Below the pieces are notes generated by a model. It was given only the letters and a program-made list of their open reading frames with translations, was not told the origin of the DNA and did not search any database. DNA of 45,151 nt. It comes from an uncultured Gammaproteobacteria bacterium (lineage in GTDB: Bacteria > Pseudomonadota > Gammaproteobacteria > Arenicellales > JAANXG01). The stretch lies in contig CAMYMN010000034.1 in NCBI GenBank assembly GCA_947259395.1, forward strand, positions 7,518 through 52,668, written 5' to 3'. Positions 33,514 to 42,321 of the stretch are shown piece after piece. Positions within the stretch are counted from its first letter, which is position 1; each line of letters starts with the position of its first letter. Both the position numbers and the translations under genes were made by a program.

Positions 33514-34050
33514 CTAACGGTGTGATTTTCGCTTCTTGGCGGATGTTCGTACGGTCTTTCTAGCAGACAGGGTGAACCAGTATTCTTCTTTGAGTTCATG
33601 AAAATAATCAGCGTCGTCAACCAGTATATTTGATGTAGTCCTGGGCACGGCGGCGATCTCCACGCGCACACCCTCTGATTTCAAGTGCCTTACCAGCTCG
33701 ACAAAGTCCGAGTCCCCGGACATGATGATAATGGTATCGACCTTGCTTGCGAGTTGCATCGCTTTGATGGTTAAAGGAATGTCAGCACTTTTGTGACAGG
33801 GCCTTACTGAGCCATGGTAGTGGAAGTGAAGACGTTCCCGGAGTTTCGAGGAAATCTGTTTACCTTCGCGAAAATACACCAGTCGATTCAAACCGCGATT
33901 GTCCAGCAACTTGGGGACCAGTTTGTCGAAATTGAGCATGGTGTTGGGATCGCCGGTTTCTTCGTGAATACTGCGTTCGATATTGTTGCCGTCCACCAGA
34001 ATGGCGACGGACTGGCTGATATTGACGTCATCGGAGTGATTTTCATTCAT
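33514..34050 (-). CDS. NYN domain (LabA-like) protein
   Basis: The 178-residue stand-alone NYN domain has VAILVDGNNIERS (first Asp), LVYFREGKQI, CHKSADIPLTIKAM with the conserved Asp, TIIIMSGDSDFVELVRHLKS (GDSDF), and NILVDDADYFHEL near the end. It ends in a Lys/Arg tail. It is probably an RNase-fold protein without a LOTUS module, unlike the gene at 1399. Nothing beside it suggests a target. The family A element begins about 50 bp from its 3' end. Confidence 0.85.
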   Translation of the reverse strand: MNENHSDDVNISQSVAILVDGNNIERSIHEETGDPNTMLNFDKLVPKLLDNRGLNRLVYFREGKQISSKLRERLHFHYHGSVRPCHKSADIPLTIKAMQLASKVDTIIIMSGDSDFVELVRHLKSEGVRVEIAAVPRTTSNILVDDADYFHELKEEYWFTLSARKTVRTSAKKRKSHR

Positions 34051-34476
34051 AGCTTCTAAATCCCATAGTCGCGCTGGAACGATTACCGGCGTTTACCCTA
34101 ACACCGCCACGCACGTAATCATACTCAGTTTGCGCCGTAGTTGAGCAAACCGATTGACGAGTCAAGTCGAATTGTTTTGTAATTCTTGAATAGTGCGGCT
34201 CATCGAACCGCCATCGACTGCGTATCGACACAAATAGTTACCAAAGATGATAAGTGCTGAATCGAGAGAGAAATGATGGAACCGTCGCCCCACCTTTATT
34301 ATCTTCGGGGATCCTGGAGTGCCGACGTTCATCATGTCCTAGAACAAACACTGTTGGCGTCTCCGGTCTTTTCTGGGGATAAGGGCGGGGCGTCGAGCCT
34401 GCATGGATGGATCTAGACGTGTCCCGGAGTTTGTCACTCGGATCAGATTGGCCTGCAACCTTAACAGGAGAAATGT
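34051..34476. other. Intergenic region with a reversed partial family B repeat
   Basis: 34391-34446 is the reverse complement of the left half of family B (GTCGAGCCTGCATGGATGGA, CGTGTCCCGGAGTTTGTCAC, TCAG). Its flank matches the sequence just before the copy at 42192 (AAGGTTGCAGGCCAA). The rest (34051-34390) holds no recognised gene; it is AT-rich near 34150-34240. The repeat ends 30 bp before the DsrC-like start codon. Confidence 0.6.
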
Positions 34477-34842
34477 ATGACGGCATCAATGGATGACATA
34501 TTGCATCCCGGCGACGACGAAGTCCGGGACCCGGAGTTCCCACATGCGCCCGATGGTTGGACACGCGATGCAGCGTTGGTCTCGGCGGGCGAAGACGGCC
34601 TCACGCAAAGCGATGATCTGTGGGAGGCAGTGCGTGCGCTGCAGGAATATTTCGCAAAGAACGAGCACCACATAAACGTGCGTGAGTTGCACGATGCGCT
34701 GGATGAAAAATTCCACCACAAAGGCGGCATAAAATTTCTCTACAAGCTGCTGCCAGGTGGACCGGTCGCCCAAGGTTGTAGGATTGCCGGACTAGATCCA
34801 CCATCCGGCAGTCACGATCCCTCGTTTGGAAGCGTTCAATAG
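34477..34842 (+). CDS. DsrC/TusE-family sulfur-relay protein lacking the terminal Cys
   Basis: The 121-residue protein matches DsrC in size. It has DDLWEAVRALQEYFAKNE, NVRELHDALDEKFHHKGGIK and the C-terminal arm FLYKLLPGGPVAQGCRIAGL. Family members carry up to two arm cysteines: CysB in (A/G)C(K/R)IAGL and the penultimate CysA in TGC. Here CysB is present (QGCRIAGL), but the CysA position reads PSGSHD, with AGT in place of TGT, and the arm is longer by eleven residues. DsrC with both Cys carries a trisulfide in dissimilatory sulfur metabolism and TusE uses CysA; a CysB-only form belongs with the regulatory relatives (RspA type). The role is probably not sulfur transfer. AGGAG precedes the ATG. 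Confidence 0.85.
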   Translation: MTASMDDILHPGDDEVRDPEFPHAPDGWTRDAALVSAGEDGLTQSDDLWEAVRALQEYFAKNEHHINVRELHDALDEKFHHKGGIKFLYKLLPGGPVAQGCRIAGLDPPSGSHDPSFGSVQ

Positions 34843-35012
34843 CGTCCGGTGCCGTTGTACGTAGAACCCGCGCTCATGTTGATCGTCGTGTCGCGTCGAT
34901 GGGTCGTGCCGGTTGTCGTCTTGGTTATAGGCAGGACATTGCACTTTGACCTTCAATCGTTCTCCACCTGTGTAACTATAGATAATTAAAGATATCGTTG
35001 GATGAACTTGTC

Positions 35013-36746
35013 ATGAATGGCAACGGACTATTAATCGAGCACTACGCGGGGTTTCGTGAACGATTTCTGGATTACGAAACCCTGACCTCGCAACTCCGCG
35101 CATGGGCAACTGCTTTTCCGCATGTAATTCGACTCAGTTCCATCGGGCAGTCCAGTGACGGAAGAGAGCTTTGGCTGTTGACGTTGGGTGCCGATCCGGA
35201 CCGTGTACGTCCGGCGGTGTGGGTGGATGGCAACATGCACGCATCGGAGTTGTGCGGCTCCAGCGCGGCGCTGGCGATTGCCGAAGATGTGATCCGATTA
35301 CATGTCGAAACTGGGGCGGATTTACATGGGTTGCCGCAGCACATGATGCAAAAGTTGCGCGACGTACTGTTTTATATCGTTCCACGAATTTCACCGGACG
35401 GTGCAGAAGCCGTGTTAACCAGCGGGCGATACGTCCGCTCGGTGACTCGGGATGAACGCGGCCATCGCTCTCACGCGAGATGGATTGCTGAGGACGTCAA
35501 TCACGATGAATTGGTGCTGACCATGCGCCAACGGGATGCAGCGGGTGAATTTGTCGAGAGCGCGACTATGCCGGGGTGGATGCTGCCGCGCGAGATCGAG
35601 GACAATGGTCCGTTTTATAAGATCTACCCAGAAGGGGTGATCGAGAACTTTGATGGTGTGAGCATCCCGGAACCCCATTTTTTGTCGGACAACCCCACCG
35701 ACCTGAATCGAAATTTTCCATTTTCATGGATGCCGGAATACAAACAAGACGGTGCCGGTGAATTCCCCTTGAGTGAACCGGAATCGCGCGCGGTCGTGGC
35801 TGCGAGCACCAAGTTGCCGCATCTGTTCGCGTGGTTAAACTTCCACACCTTCGGCGGCGTGTTTATTCGACCCCTCGGCGACAAGCCCGATAGCGAGATG
35901 GATCAACAAGACCTGGCGTTATTCAAACAGATCGAAGTGTGGGCAACGCAATATACAGGTTACCCGATGGTCAGTGGTTTCGAGGAGTTTACTTATCAAC
36001 CGAACAAACCGCTTCACGGCGACCTGGTCGATTACGCCTATCATCAGCGCGGTTGCCTTGCGTATGTCTGTGAGCTGTGGGACCTGTTTCAACAAGTGGG
36101 CCTGACCGCAAAGAAACCGTTCATCAATACTTATATGCATTTGCGTCGTGATGACTTGGTTCGCATCGCACGGTGGGATGCCACGAAAAATAAAGGGCGC
36201 GCATTGCACGCTTGGAGGCCGTTCGACCATCCTCAGATCGGCGCTGTGGAGATCGGCGGACTGGATCCACGCGTTGGAATTTGGAATCCACCACCCGAGA
36301 AAATCGCGGAGATATGCGCCGGACAGAGCGCCGCGTTTCTGCGGGTGGCGGGCTTGGCGCCCGAGATTTGCATGCATGTTGACCAGGCATCATTGGGTGG
36401 GGCGCTCACCCGTATCGACCTCACGATTGAGAATCATGGTTATCTCCCCACCCACATCCTTCATTCCGCGCGCAAGCTCGACTGGAATGAACCGCTGGTA
36501 GCCCAGTGCGACACCGAGGGCTGCACCTTGGATGCTGGCGCTCAGTCCCATTGTCAGGTCGGTCATCTGGATGGTTGGGGGCGTGGGTTGTTCCACGACC
36601 GTGCTGCGTTCCACTTTCAACGAAGCCGCGGCAACAGCCACCGGCGGCAGCTGTCGTGGTGGATCCGTGGGCAGGGTACGGTGACCCTGCGTGTCGGATC
36701 CCCGCGGGTAGGGTGGATAATGCGGCAGATAGCGGTCGATCCATGA
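35013..36746 (+). CDS. M14-family zinc carboxypeptidase
   Basis: The roughly 577-residue protein has the M14 zinc site: WVDGNMHASELCGSSA gives HxxE (His and Glu), and WLNFHTFGG the third His. The catalytic Glu is in AYVCELWDLF, and NPTDLNRNFPF the substrate Arg region. No signal peptide is seen, so it probably acts in the cytosol. A C-terminal domain of about 130 residues (TRIDLTIENHGYLPTHILHS) forms a beta sandwich typical of some bacterial M14 members. Substrate specificity is not clear. The frame is open from TTG 34998, but ATG 35013 with GGATG upstream is the better start. Confidence 0.88.
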   Translation: MNGNGLLIEHYAGFRERFLDYETLTSQLRAWATAFPHVIRLSSIGQSSDGRELWLLTLGADPDRVRPAVWVDGNMHASELCGSSAALAIAEDVIRLHVETGADLHGLPQHMMQKLRDVLFYIVPRISPDGAEAVLTSGRYVRSVTRDERGHRSHARWIAEDVNHDELVLTMRQRDAAGEFVESATMPGWMLPREIEDNGPFYKIYPEGVIENFDGVSIPEPHFLSDNPTDLNRNFPFSWMPEYKQDGAGEFPLSEPESRAVVAASTKLPHLFAWLNFHTFGGVFIRPLGDKPDSEMDQQDLALFKQIEVWATQYTGYPMVSGFEEFTYQPNKPLHGDLVDYAYHQRGCLAYVCELWDLFQQVGLTAKKPFINTYMHLRRDDLVRIARWDATKNKGRALHAWRPFDHPQIGAVEIGGLDPRVGIWNPPPEKIAEICAGQSAAFLRVAGLAPEICMHVDQASLGGALTRIDLTIENHGYLPTHILHSARKLDWNEPLVAQCDTEGCTLDAGAQSHCQVGHLDGWGRGLFHDRAAFHFQRSRGNSHRRQLSWWIRGQGTVTLRVGSPRVGWIMRQIAVDP

Positions 36747-36809
36747 GGACCGCTCGGGAAGCCTTGGTGTTATCTACGGGTTAGCGGGCGCGATGTTCAA
36801 CAGACGCTG

Positions 36810-36838
36810 TTGACTCGTTAAAGCGTGTATATTAGTAT
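36810..36838 (+). promoter_or_regulatory. Sigma-70-like promoter of the DUF2892-DUF3365 genes
   Basis: TTGACT and TAGTAT are separated by 17 bp, 34 bp before the DUF2892 ribosome site region (TAGGA). The segment is AT-rich and well placed for both genes. Confidence 0.5.
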
Positions 36839-36871
36839 ATCATTTAATTCTTATTAATAGGAATGCACACC

Positions 36872-37075
36872 ATGTCTATTGGCCGCATCGTACTCGCATT
36901 CGCCGGTGCCGTGATTTTTCTCAGTGTTGCCATGGCAAATTATCATCACCCGTATTGGTTGTGGGTGACCGTCTTTGTTGGCGTCAATTTGTTCCAGGCC
37001 GCGTTTACGGGTTTTTGTCCGCTGGCCAAGATTCTAAGGCGGCTCGGAACCAAACCTGGCACCGCATTTTACTAA
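36872..37075 (+). CDS. DUF2892 small membrane protein
   Basis: The 67-residue protein has two hydrophobic helices ([17 protein letters not shown] and [17 protein letters not shown]) and the closing [13 protein letters not shown], the signature of DUF2892 proteins. Members are often fused or adjacent to rhodaneses and are thought to be inner-membrane. TAGGA places ATG 36872 rather than 36863 as the start. It is followed 21 bp later by the DUF3365 haem protein and likely shares its mRNA. Confidence 0.88.
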   Translation: MSIGRIVLAFAGAVIFLSVAMANYHHPYWLWVTVFVGVNLFQAAFTGFCPLAKILRRLGTKPGTAFY

Positions 37076-37096
37076 TAAGACCTTTGGAGATTGATT

Positions 37097-37681
37097 ATGA
37101 AACGTTCATCCCTTGTATTCACGGCGGGTTTAGTGCTTTCAGCAATTGGCGTCGCATTCGCCGCCGGCGAGACGTCCATCGACGATCGGGTAAAGATGAG
37201 TCGTCAAACGGCAAAGCAATTCATGCAGTCATTAAAGGGCGAGCTGCAAGCGGCGATGAAGGCCGGTGGGCCAGTGAATGCGCTGGGTGTTTGCCACACC
37301 AAGGCGATGGTGATTACCCAACAGCATTCTGACGCTAAAGGTTGGCGCGTGGCGCGTACCAGCTTGAAAACCCGCAATCCCGCCAATGCGCCGGATACCT
37401 GGGAGCGTTCCGTGCTGGAGAAATTCGAGGCGCGTAAAAAGGCGGGGGAGGCGCCGAAGACCATCGAGCACCACGAGGTGGTGGAGCAGGGTGGCAAACA
37501 GGTGTTTAGGTGGATGAAGGCGATTCCCACGCAAGCGGTGTGCCTCAATTGTCATGGTGGTGACTCGGTAGCCCCGGCAGTAGAGGCGAAGTTGAAACAG
37601 CTGTATCCCATGGATCAGGCGCGCGGTTATGCAGTGGGCGATATCCGCGGGGCGTTCACCATCACCCAGCCGATAGACTGA
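37097..37681 (+). CDS. Secreted DUF3365 (Tll0287-like) c-type haem protein
   Basis: A signal peptide (SLVFTAGLVLSAIGVAFA) is followed by a DUF3365 domain. One CxxCH haem site is visible (AVCLNCHGGD), and a partly conserved Cys-His lies in LGVCHTKAM. RTSLKTRNPANAPDTWE and YAVGDIRGAFTITQPI are family segments. These proteins are single-haem, often membrane-bound or periplasmic sensors or electron carriers; here no membrane anchor beyond the signal is seen. It is the second gene of a two-gene unit with the DUF2892 protein. GGAG lies before the ATG at 37097. Confidence 0.88.
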   Translation: MKRSSLVFTAGLVLSAIGVAFAAGETSIDDRVKMSRQTAKQFMQSLKGELQAAMKAGGPVNALGVCHTKAMVITQQHSDAKGWRVARTSLKTRNPANAPDTWERSVLEKFEARKKAGEAPKTIEHHEVVEQGGKQVFRWMKAIPTQAVCLNCHGGDSVAPAVEAKLKQLYPMDQARGYAVGDIRGAFTITQPID

Positions 37682-38142
37682 ATAGTGTCATCAACTGAAT
37701 AGCGGAGCCGGTCAACACGGATGTTTCTTGTTGTTGTCATCTAGAAGCTGCGCTGCGCGTAGTCGCAGAGCGGATCCTACAGATGTCAACCCGAGGCGCT
37801 GTTCTTTATATGTCATCCTGAGACGTTGTTCTTTAATATGTCATCCCGAGACGTTGTTTGTCGAGGGATCTCAACCTGGTAAAGTTGGCAACGCAATCCA
37901 ACACGGGGAGATTCCTCACCGCGTTCGAAATGACAAACGGGGTGAGATGCCTCGTTGCACTGCAACAGCACCAGCACAAGCACTCGGAATGACATATTAA
38001 CGCTCGGCACGACCGACGACAGGTCGGAATCTTCGCCACGCGCGGAGTGACAACGAGGCCGAGCGTCGCATGTTAGTGGTAAAGCGATGACGCAGATCCC
38101 AATTTTTCCGACTTTGGCTTTTTGTAACGGAACGGTAGGACG
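37682..38142. repeat. Family C repeat cluster with a three-unit tandem array
   Basis: There is no gene. Three tandem units start ATGTCA-CC-GAG-CG-TGTT: 37783-37809 (27 bp), 37810-37837 (28 bp) and 37838-37865 (28 bp). They are followed by GAGATTCCTCACCGCGTTCG and AATGACA, CGGAATGACA and GGAGTGACA inverted partners up to about 38053. The pattern is like the cluster at 2215. Such repeats are common in intergenic regions and can fold as long hairpins. Confidence 0.7.
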
Positions 38143-38559
38143 ATGACACAGCGAATCTTTGAGCTGCGTTTATCCAGTCTCCATGAAACACCTGAGAACA
38201 CGATGACGAAGTTAGCGGTTCAGGTGCTCGTTGACGGTGAGTGGGAGCCGCTCGATTTGAACCTCGAGACCCGCGGATTTCTGATTTTCGTTTACTCGGT
38301 GTTTATCTGCCAGCACATGTATCTCCACAGCAACGCTACTGAACTTGGTCTGGTGCTCGACACCGTGACTGGTCGGTTTAACTTGATTACATCGGAAGAC
38401 TGGTTCGTTGATGAAATCCACGCAAGCTTCGATGTCGCTTTACGCTTAAGACAAGCCACCGCAAACGATGTCGCTTATATCGTTGATCGCATGAAAAATT
38501 GTCCGGTGTCGCGAAACCTAAAAGACACAGCTAAGCACACGCAGCTGCAGTTCGCATAG
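38143..38559 (+). CDS. OsmC/Ohr-like protein
   Basis: The roughly 138-residue protein shows the OsmC-fold pattern. A first-half helix carries a Cys (FICQHMYLHSNATELGL), and ITSEDWFVDEIHASFDVALR precedes a second Cys site in RMKNCPVSRNLKD, the CP(V/I)S motif with the active cysteine of OsmC/Ohr peroxidases. Overall identity appears low and the N-terminal strand region is short, so this is a family-level call. ATG 38143 has AGGA upstream, but ATG 38203 (MTKLAVQV) is possible. Confidence 0.5.
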   Translation: MTQRIFELRLSSLHETPENTMTKLAVQVLVDGEWEPLDLNLETRGFLIFVYSVFICQHMYLHSNATELGLVLDTVTGRFNLITSEDWFVDEIHASFDVALRLRQATANDVAYIVDRMKNCPVSRNLKDTAKHTQLQFA

Positions 38560-38722
38560 GGCCGGAGTTCAACTGCTTGACCACTTCAGTGCCGTCTCCT
38601 ATGCCTGCCGGCACACCCGTTGTACACTAAGCAGGAAAGCTTCAGGTGTCGCCGGCGTCCGGCAATGCCGATGTTATTGATAAGATTGTTAACCGCATCC
38701 ACTCATCAGAGCGAGTTACCCC

Positions 38723-39031
38723 ATGTATCAAGAATACGACGAGTCAAAAACTTATGATAATGCCGCTCGCGAGACCATCGATTTGGCCAACCGATTAGCG
38801 GACAATGATCAGGAGGCCGACGTATGGGATATCGCCGATGGATTGCTCGCCGGTGCCGTGCAGTATTGGCTTTATGCCCGGCAACCCTGCGGCGATCCGA
38901 GATGCGAAGATTGCGAACCGATCAATACCGCGGAAAAACGCCTTGCCGAACTGACTCGGTTTACGCAGGAGTTGGTTAAGGACAGTGAGTATTATCACTC
39001 GCCTCACGATATCAATACCGGAACTGCGTAA
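38723..39031 (+). CDS. Hypothetical acidic protein with CxxxxCxxC
   Basis: The 102-residue, acidic and soluble protein contains helices (ETIDLANRLADNDQEADVWD) and a compact Cys motif CGDPRCEDCEP near residue 55, plus RLAELTRFTQELVKDSEYYH at the C-terminus. The three Cys could bind a metal. I do not recognise the family. The reading frame is clean, and it stands alone between an OsmC-like gene and the GTPase gene on the other strand. Confidence 0.6.
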   Translation: MYQEYDESKTYDNAARETIDLANRLADNDQEADVWDIADGLLAGAVQYWLYARQPCGDPRCEDCEPINTAEKRLAELTRFTQELVKDSEYYHSPHDINTGTA

Positions 39032-39081
39032 TGAAGAGTAGAAGGCCACGGATGAGCTTTCAGTACGCACCGTTCGCTTTC

Positions 39082-40122
39082 TTATTTTATATGTAACTCA
39101 AGTACGTCGCGATCGGCGACGAGGTGATCGGAGCCGACTTGTTGCCCGTCAAACTGTCCGCTGCCCCATATGCGGGCGAACTTGAACTTTTCTGCCATTT
39201 CTTTGTGTACCAAGCGGGCCACGTCGCGCACCGTGTCACCGCGATAGACCGTGAACGGCCGGCCAACGTCCGGTTCTTTTCCCGGGGCCTTGGTGTAAAC
39301 GCGCACGATTTGCAAGCCGTTAAACAACGTCGGCCCGATCCGGTCGAGACCGGCCCCGGTCTCGACGGAGGTGGCCACCGCCGGGAAGTGCACTTCCAAT
39401 AGTTCTTCCAACACCATCACTTCGTCGGGGTCCGGATTGAGATCACACTTATTGGCGATTAATAACGTTGGCAAGATCACTTGGAACGGGTCCACTAATT
39501 CGTCATCAGCTTCCGATTGATCCCGACGCACATCGCCGCCGTTAAACCCAGGCCAATGTTCGGCAAGGATTATCTTTCTTTCGGCGAGGCGGCGGCGAAT
39601 AGCTTGGACATGGTCCACACAGTCCGGATCGTTGATGTCGACGACCAGCAGCGCAGCATCGGCGTTCTGCAAGGCATTGACCATCCAAGGTTCCATGAAT
39701 TCGGCCGACACCGGCGGTAGATCCACCAATTGAAAGTGCATGTCTTCAAAAGGCAGCATGCCCGGTACCGGCAGCTTGGTAGAGAACGGATAAGGTCCGA
39801 TCTCGGTTTGGGATCCGGTCAATCGCGCGTGGAGGCTGGATTTACCGGCGTTGGGCGGACCCACCAGGGCCACCTGCGCCGCGCCCTCGGGACGCACGGT
39901 GTAACTGGGTCCTTTGCGTCCCGCTCCCTTCTTCGGTCCGGCTAATTCCTCTGTGAGCTGCTTGATTCGCGTCTTGATGTCCGCCTGAAGATGTTCGGTT
40001 CCCTTGTGCTTGGGTATAGTGCGCAACATCTCTTTCAAGCAAGCCAACCGTTCTCGCGGTTCCTGGGCCTCGCGAAAGGCCTGTTCGGCTTTCTTGTATT
40101 CAGCGGTGACGTTGGTCGGCAT
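39082..40122 (-). CDS. OBG/DRG-type GTPase with C-terminal TGS domain
   Basis: The 346-residue protein has an N-terminal helical region (about 1-80) and then a GTPase domain: GPPNAGKSSLHARLTG (G1), VDLPPVSAEF (G3; DLPP instead of DxPG), and LLIANKCDLNP (G4). A TGS domain follows (about 275-346: RPFTVYRGDTVRDVARLVHK, WGSGQFDGQQVGSDH). This order matches DRG-like translation factors, more common in archaea and eukaryotes but found in some bacteria. It probably acts at the ribosome. It is divergent from the ADP-ribosylglycohydrolase gene (65-bp gap). Confidence 0.9.
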   Translation of the reverse strand: MPTNVTAEYKKAEQAFREAQEPRERLACLKEMLRTIPKHKGTEHLQADIKTRIKQLTEELAGPKKGAGRKGPSYTVRPEGAAQVALVGPPNAGKSSLHARLTGSQTEIGPYPFSTKLPVPGMLPFEDMHFQLVDLPPVSAEFMEPWMVNALQNADAALLVVDINDPDCVDHVQAIRRRLAERKIILAEHWPGFNGGDVRRDQSEADDELVDPFQVILPTLLIANKCDLNPDPDEVMVLEELLEVHFPAVATSVETGAGLDRIGPTLFNGLQIVRVYTKAPGKEPDVGRPFTVYRGDTVRDVARLVHKEMAEKFKFARIWGSGQFDGQQVGSDHLVADRDVLELHIK

Positions 40123-40187
40123 GGGTACTGAAATGTGTTACTACAGGTTGATGATTTATACAAGCGCCAGCCCGGAGGCATCCGAGC

Positions 40188-40985
40188 ATGAATGGTAGCA
40201 CTCCGCTGGTAGGGGCCATTGCCGGTGACATGGTCGGATCGTTGTACGAGGCGCGTCCCATCAAGACCAAGGAATTCCCATTGTTCAGCCGTAGGTCGCG
40301 GTTCACCGACGATACGGTATTGACTATTGCCATTGCCGATGCGCTGTTGGGCGACAGGGGTTTCGCCGCTTCCCTCAAACGATGGGGCAGGCGCTATCCC
40401 GATGCCGGTTATGGCGGCTCGTTCATCCGTTGGCTGCTGTCCGATGACAATGAGCCTTATAACAGTTGGGGAAATGGGTCGGCGATGCGGGTGTCAGCGG
40501 TGGGCTATGCCTGCGACTCCGTCGCTAGTGTGCTCCAACAGGCGGAGCAGACGGCAGTGGTCACCCATGATCACCCGGAGGGCATCAAGGGTGCACAGGC
40601 GGTGGCACTGTCAGTGTTCTTGGCGCGTTCAGGCGCGGACAAGCTATGCATCAAAAGCGAGATGCATGCACGCTTCAAATACGATTTGAACCGCTTGCTG
40701 GATCACATTCGGCCCCGTTATCAATTCGATGTATCGTGCCAGGGTTCAGTTCCGGAATCGCTCATCGCATTTATCGAATCCGCCGATTACGAAGACGCGA
40801 TTCGCAACGCGGTGTCGCTAGGTGGAGACAGCGACACCATGGCCTGTATCGCCGGCGCGATCGCGCAGGCCCATTACGGCGGGGTACCGCAGTGGATCGT
40901 GGAAGCCGTGGAAGAGCGCTTACCGTCTGACCTACTAGAGGTTATGAATAGATTTGACGAGGTCCACGGAACGGGCACAAACTGA
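40188..40985 (+). CDS. ADP-ribosylglycohydrolase family protein
   Basis: The 265-residue protein matches the DraG/ARH family: VGAIAGDMVGSLYEARPIKT, RFTDDTVLTIAIADAL (first metal site with the Asp pair), NGSAMRVSAVGYA, THDHPEGIKGAQAVAL, and SLGGDSDTMACIAGAIAQAH (second metal site GDSDT). It should remove ADP-ribose from proteins or small molecules using two metals. No DraT-like transferase lies in the window. A phosphodiesterase-type gene follows about 115 bp later on the same strand. Confidence 0.93.
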   Translation: MNGSTPLVGAIAGDMVGSLYEARPIKTKEFPLFSRRSRFTDDTVLTIAIADALLGDRGFAASLKRWGRRYPDAGYGGSFIRWLLSDDNEPYNSWGNGSAMRVSAVGYACDSVASVLQQAEQTAVVTHDHPEGIKGAQAVALSVFLARSGADKLCIKSEMHARFKYDLNRLLDHIRPRYQFDVSCQGSVPESLIAFIESADYEDAIRNAVSLGGDSDTMACIAGAIAQAHYGGVPQWIVEAVEERLPSDLLEVMNRFDEVHGTGTN

Positions 40986-41099
40986 ATTGTTTATCCCCAT
41001 GGCGCGAGACGGGGTACTTGTCGAAGAACAAGATCTGCTCGGTCGTTTCCGGGGGATCGCGGAACGCCTCATCCAGCGCTTGCCGACCTCGATCCCCTG

Positions 41100-42143
41100 G
41101 TGTTGCGCGAGCATCAAAATATGCTTTTGTTGGTACTCGATGGACTCGGTTATGAATTTCTCATGCAGCGCGAGGACGGGATTCTACGCCAGCATCTCAA
41201 AGGGAGATTGACCTCGGTGTTTCCGTCAACCACGGCATCCGCGATCACCACCTATTTGACCGGGGATGCCCCGCAGCAACATGCGATCACTGGTTGGTTC
41301 ATGTATTTCCGTGAGTTGGGTGCGGTGATGACGGTTCTGCGCGGGTCACCCCGTTATGGCGGCGTGGATTTGAGTCACAGCGGCATCGACGCCCAACGGT
41401 TGTTCGGCCATGTACCGATTTCCGACCGTATCGGTGTGCCCACCCATCTCGTGACACCGCGGGATATTGCCTACTCGGACTTTAATATATCGCACAAAGG
41501 CAGCGCCGAGGTGCATGTCTATGCGTCGTTGTCCCAGATGTTCGCCACCACAGCGGCAATCGCGCGCGCTCGGCCCAAGCGTAAATTCATTTATTGTTAC
41601 TGGCCGGGTCTGGACCACACCGGACACAGTCATGGTATCAACAGTCACCAGGCCGCAAAGCATTTTCAAGACGTCGATGCTGCCTTCGGTGAATTTCTTG
41701 ACAGCATTAAGGGCAGCGGCACCATCGTTGTGGCAACTGCCGACCACGGGATGATCGACGTGTCTGACGCAGACAACATCGAATTGGACAATCATCCCGA
41801 TCTGGCACAAACCCTGGCCTTACCCCTGTGCGGCGAACGGCGGGTTGCCTATTGTTATGTAAGACCCGATCGGCGCGAAGTATTTGAACAATACGTGGCT
41901 GGGGAGTTGCGGGACTACGCGGAAATTCAGTCCAGCGACGAGTTGATAGATAGCGGATACTTTGGGGCCGGTGACCCCCATCCGCGGCTGCGCGAACGGG
42001 TCGGAGACTATACGCTGATTATGAAACAGCGGTTCGTGATCAAGGACTGGCTGCCGGGGGAAGCACGCCACGTACAAATCGGGGTGCACGGCGGTACCAG
42101 CGATGCGGAGATGTATGTGCCGTTGATCGTGGCGACGGCATGA
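41100..42143 (+). CDS. Alkaline phosphatase-superfamily phosphodiesterase
   Basis: The 347-residue protein has the NPP/AP core: LLLVLDGLGYEFL (metal Asp), FPSTTASAITTYLTGDAPQQ (nucleophile Thr in STTAS), YWPGLDHTGHSHG (metal ligands), TADHGMIDV (Asp-His) and IGVHGGTSDAEMYVPL (last His). It hydrolyses phosphodiester or phosphoanhydride bonds. GTG at 41100 is the first start in the frame, but the frame stays open back to 40986 without a start codon, and family members often have about 40 more N-terminal residues; a small indel upstream cannot be excluded. The frame ends before two tandem family B repeats. Confidence 0.85.
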   Translation: MLREHQNMLLLVLDGLGYEFLMQREDGILRQHLKGRLTSVFPSTTASAITTYLTGDAPQQHAITGWFMYFRELGAVMTVLRGSPRYGGVDLSHSGIDAQRLFGHVPISDRIGVPTHLVTPRDIAYSDFNISHKGSAEVHVYASLSQMFATTAAIARARPKRKFIYCYWPGLDHTGHSHGINSHQAAKHFQDVDAAFGEFLDSIKGSGTIVVATADHGMIDVSDADNIELDNHPDLAQTLALPLCGERRVAYCYVRPDRREVFEQYVAGELRDYAEIQSSDELIDSGYFGAGDPHPRLRERVGDYTLIMKQRFVIKDWLPGEARHVQIGVHGGTSDAEMYVPLIVATA

Positions 42144-42191
42144 ATAAAACGCGAGGAAATGAGTCAGATTTAGTTAAGGTTGCAGGCCAAG

Positions 42192-42293
42192 CTGAACCGA
42201 GTGACACTCCGGGATTCGCCGTCAATACATCCATGTAGGCTCGATGCCAGCCTCCCTGCCGGCGACCGTCCCGTAAATTCTCCGTCGCTTCAG
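42192..42293. repeat. Family B element copy 3
   Basis: CTGAACCGAGTGACACTCCG to CCGTCGCTTCAG matches the copies at 19935 and 42322, with more mismatches in the terminal stem. The inner hairpin GCCAGCCTCCCTGCCGGC is kept. The preceding AAGGTTGCAGGCCAA is also found beside the reversed copy at 34391. Confidence 0.75.
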
Positions 42294-42321
42294 AGTTGGT
42301 AATTTAAGGTGCCGGGCCGAG

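Noticed and set aside
37783-37865. Tandem repeats as a CRISPR array
   Set aside because: The units abut with no spacers and no cas genes are present.
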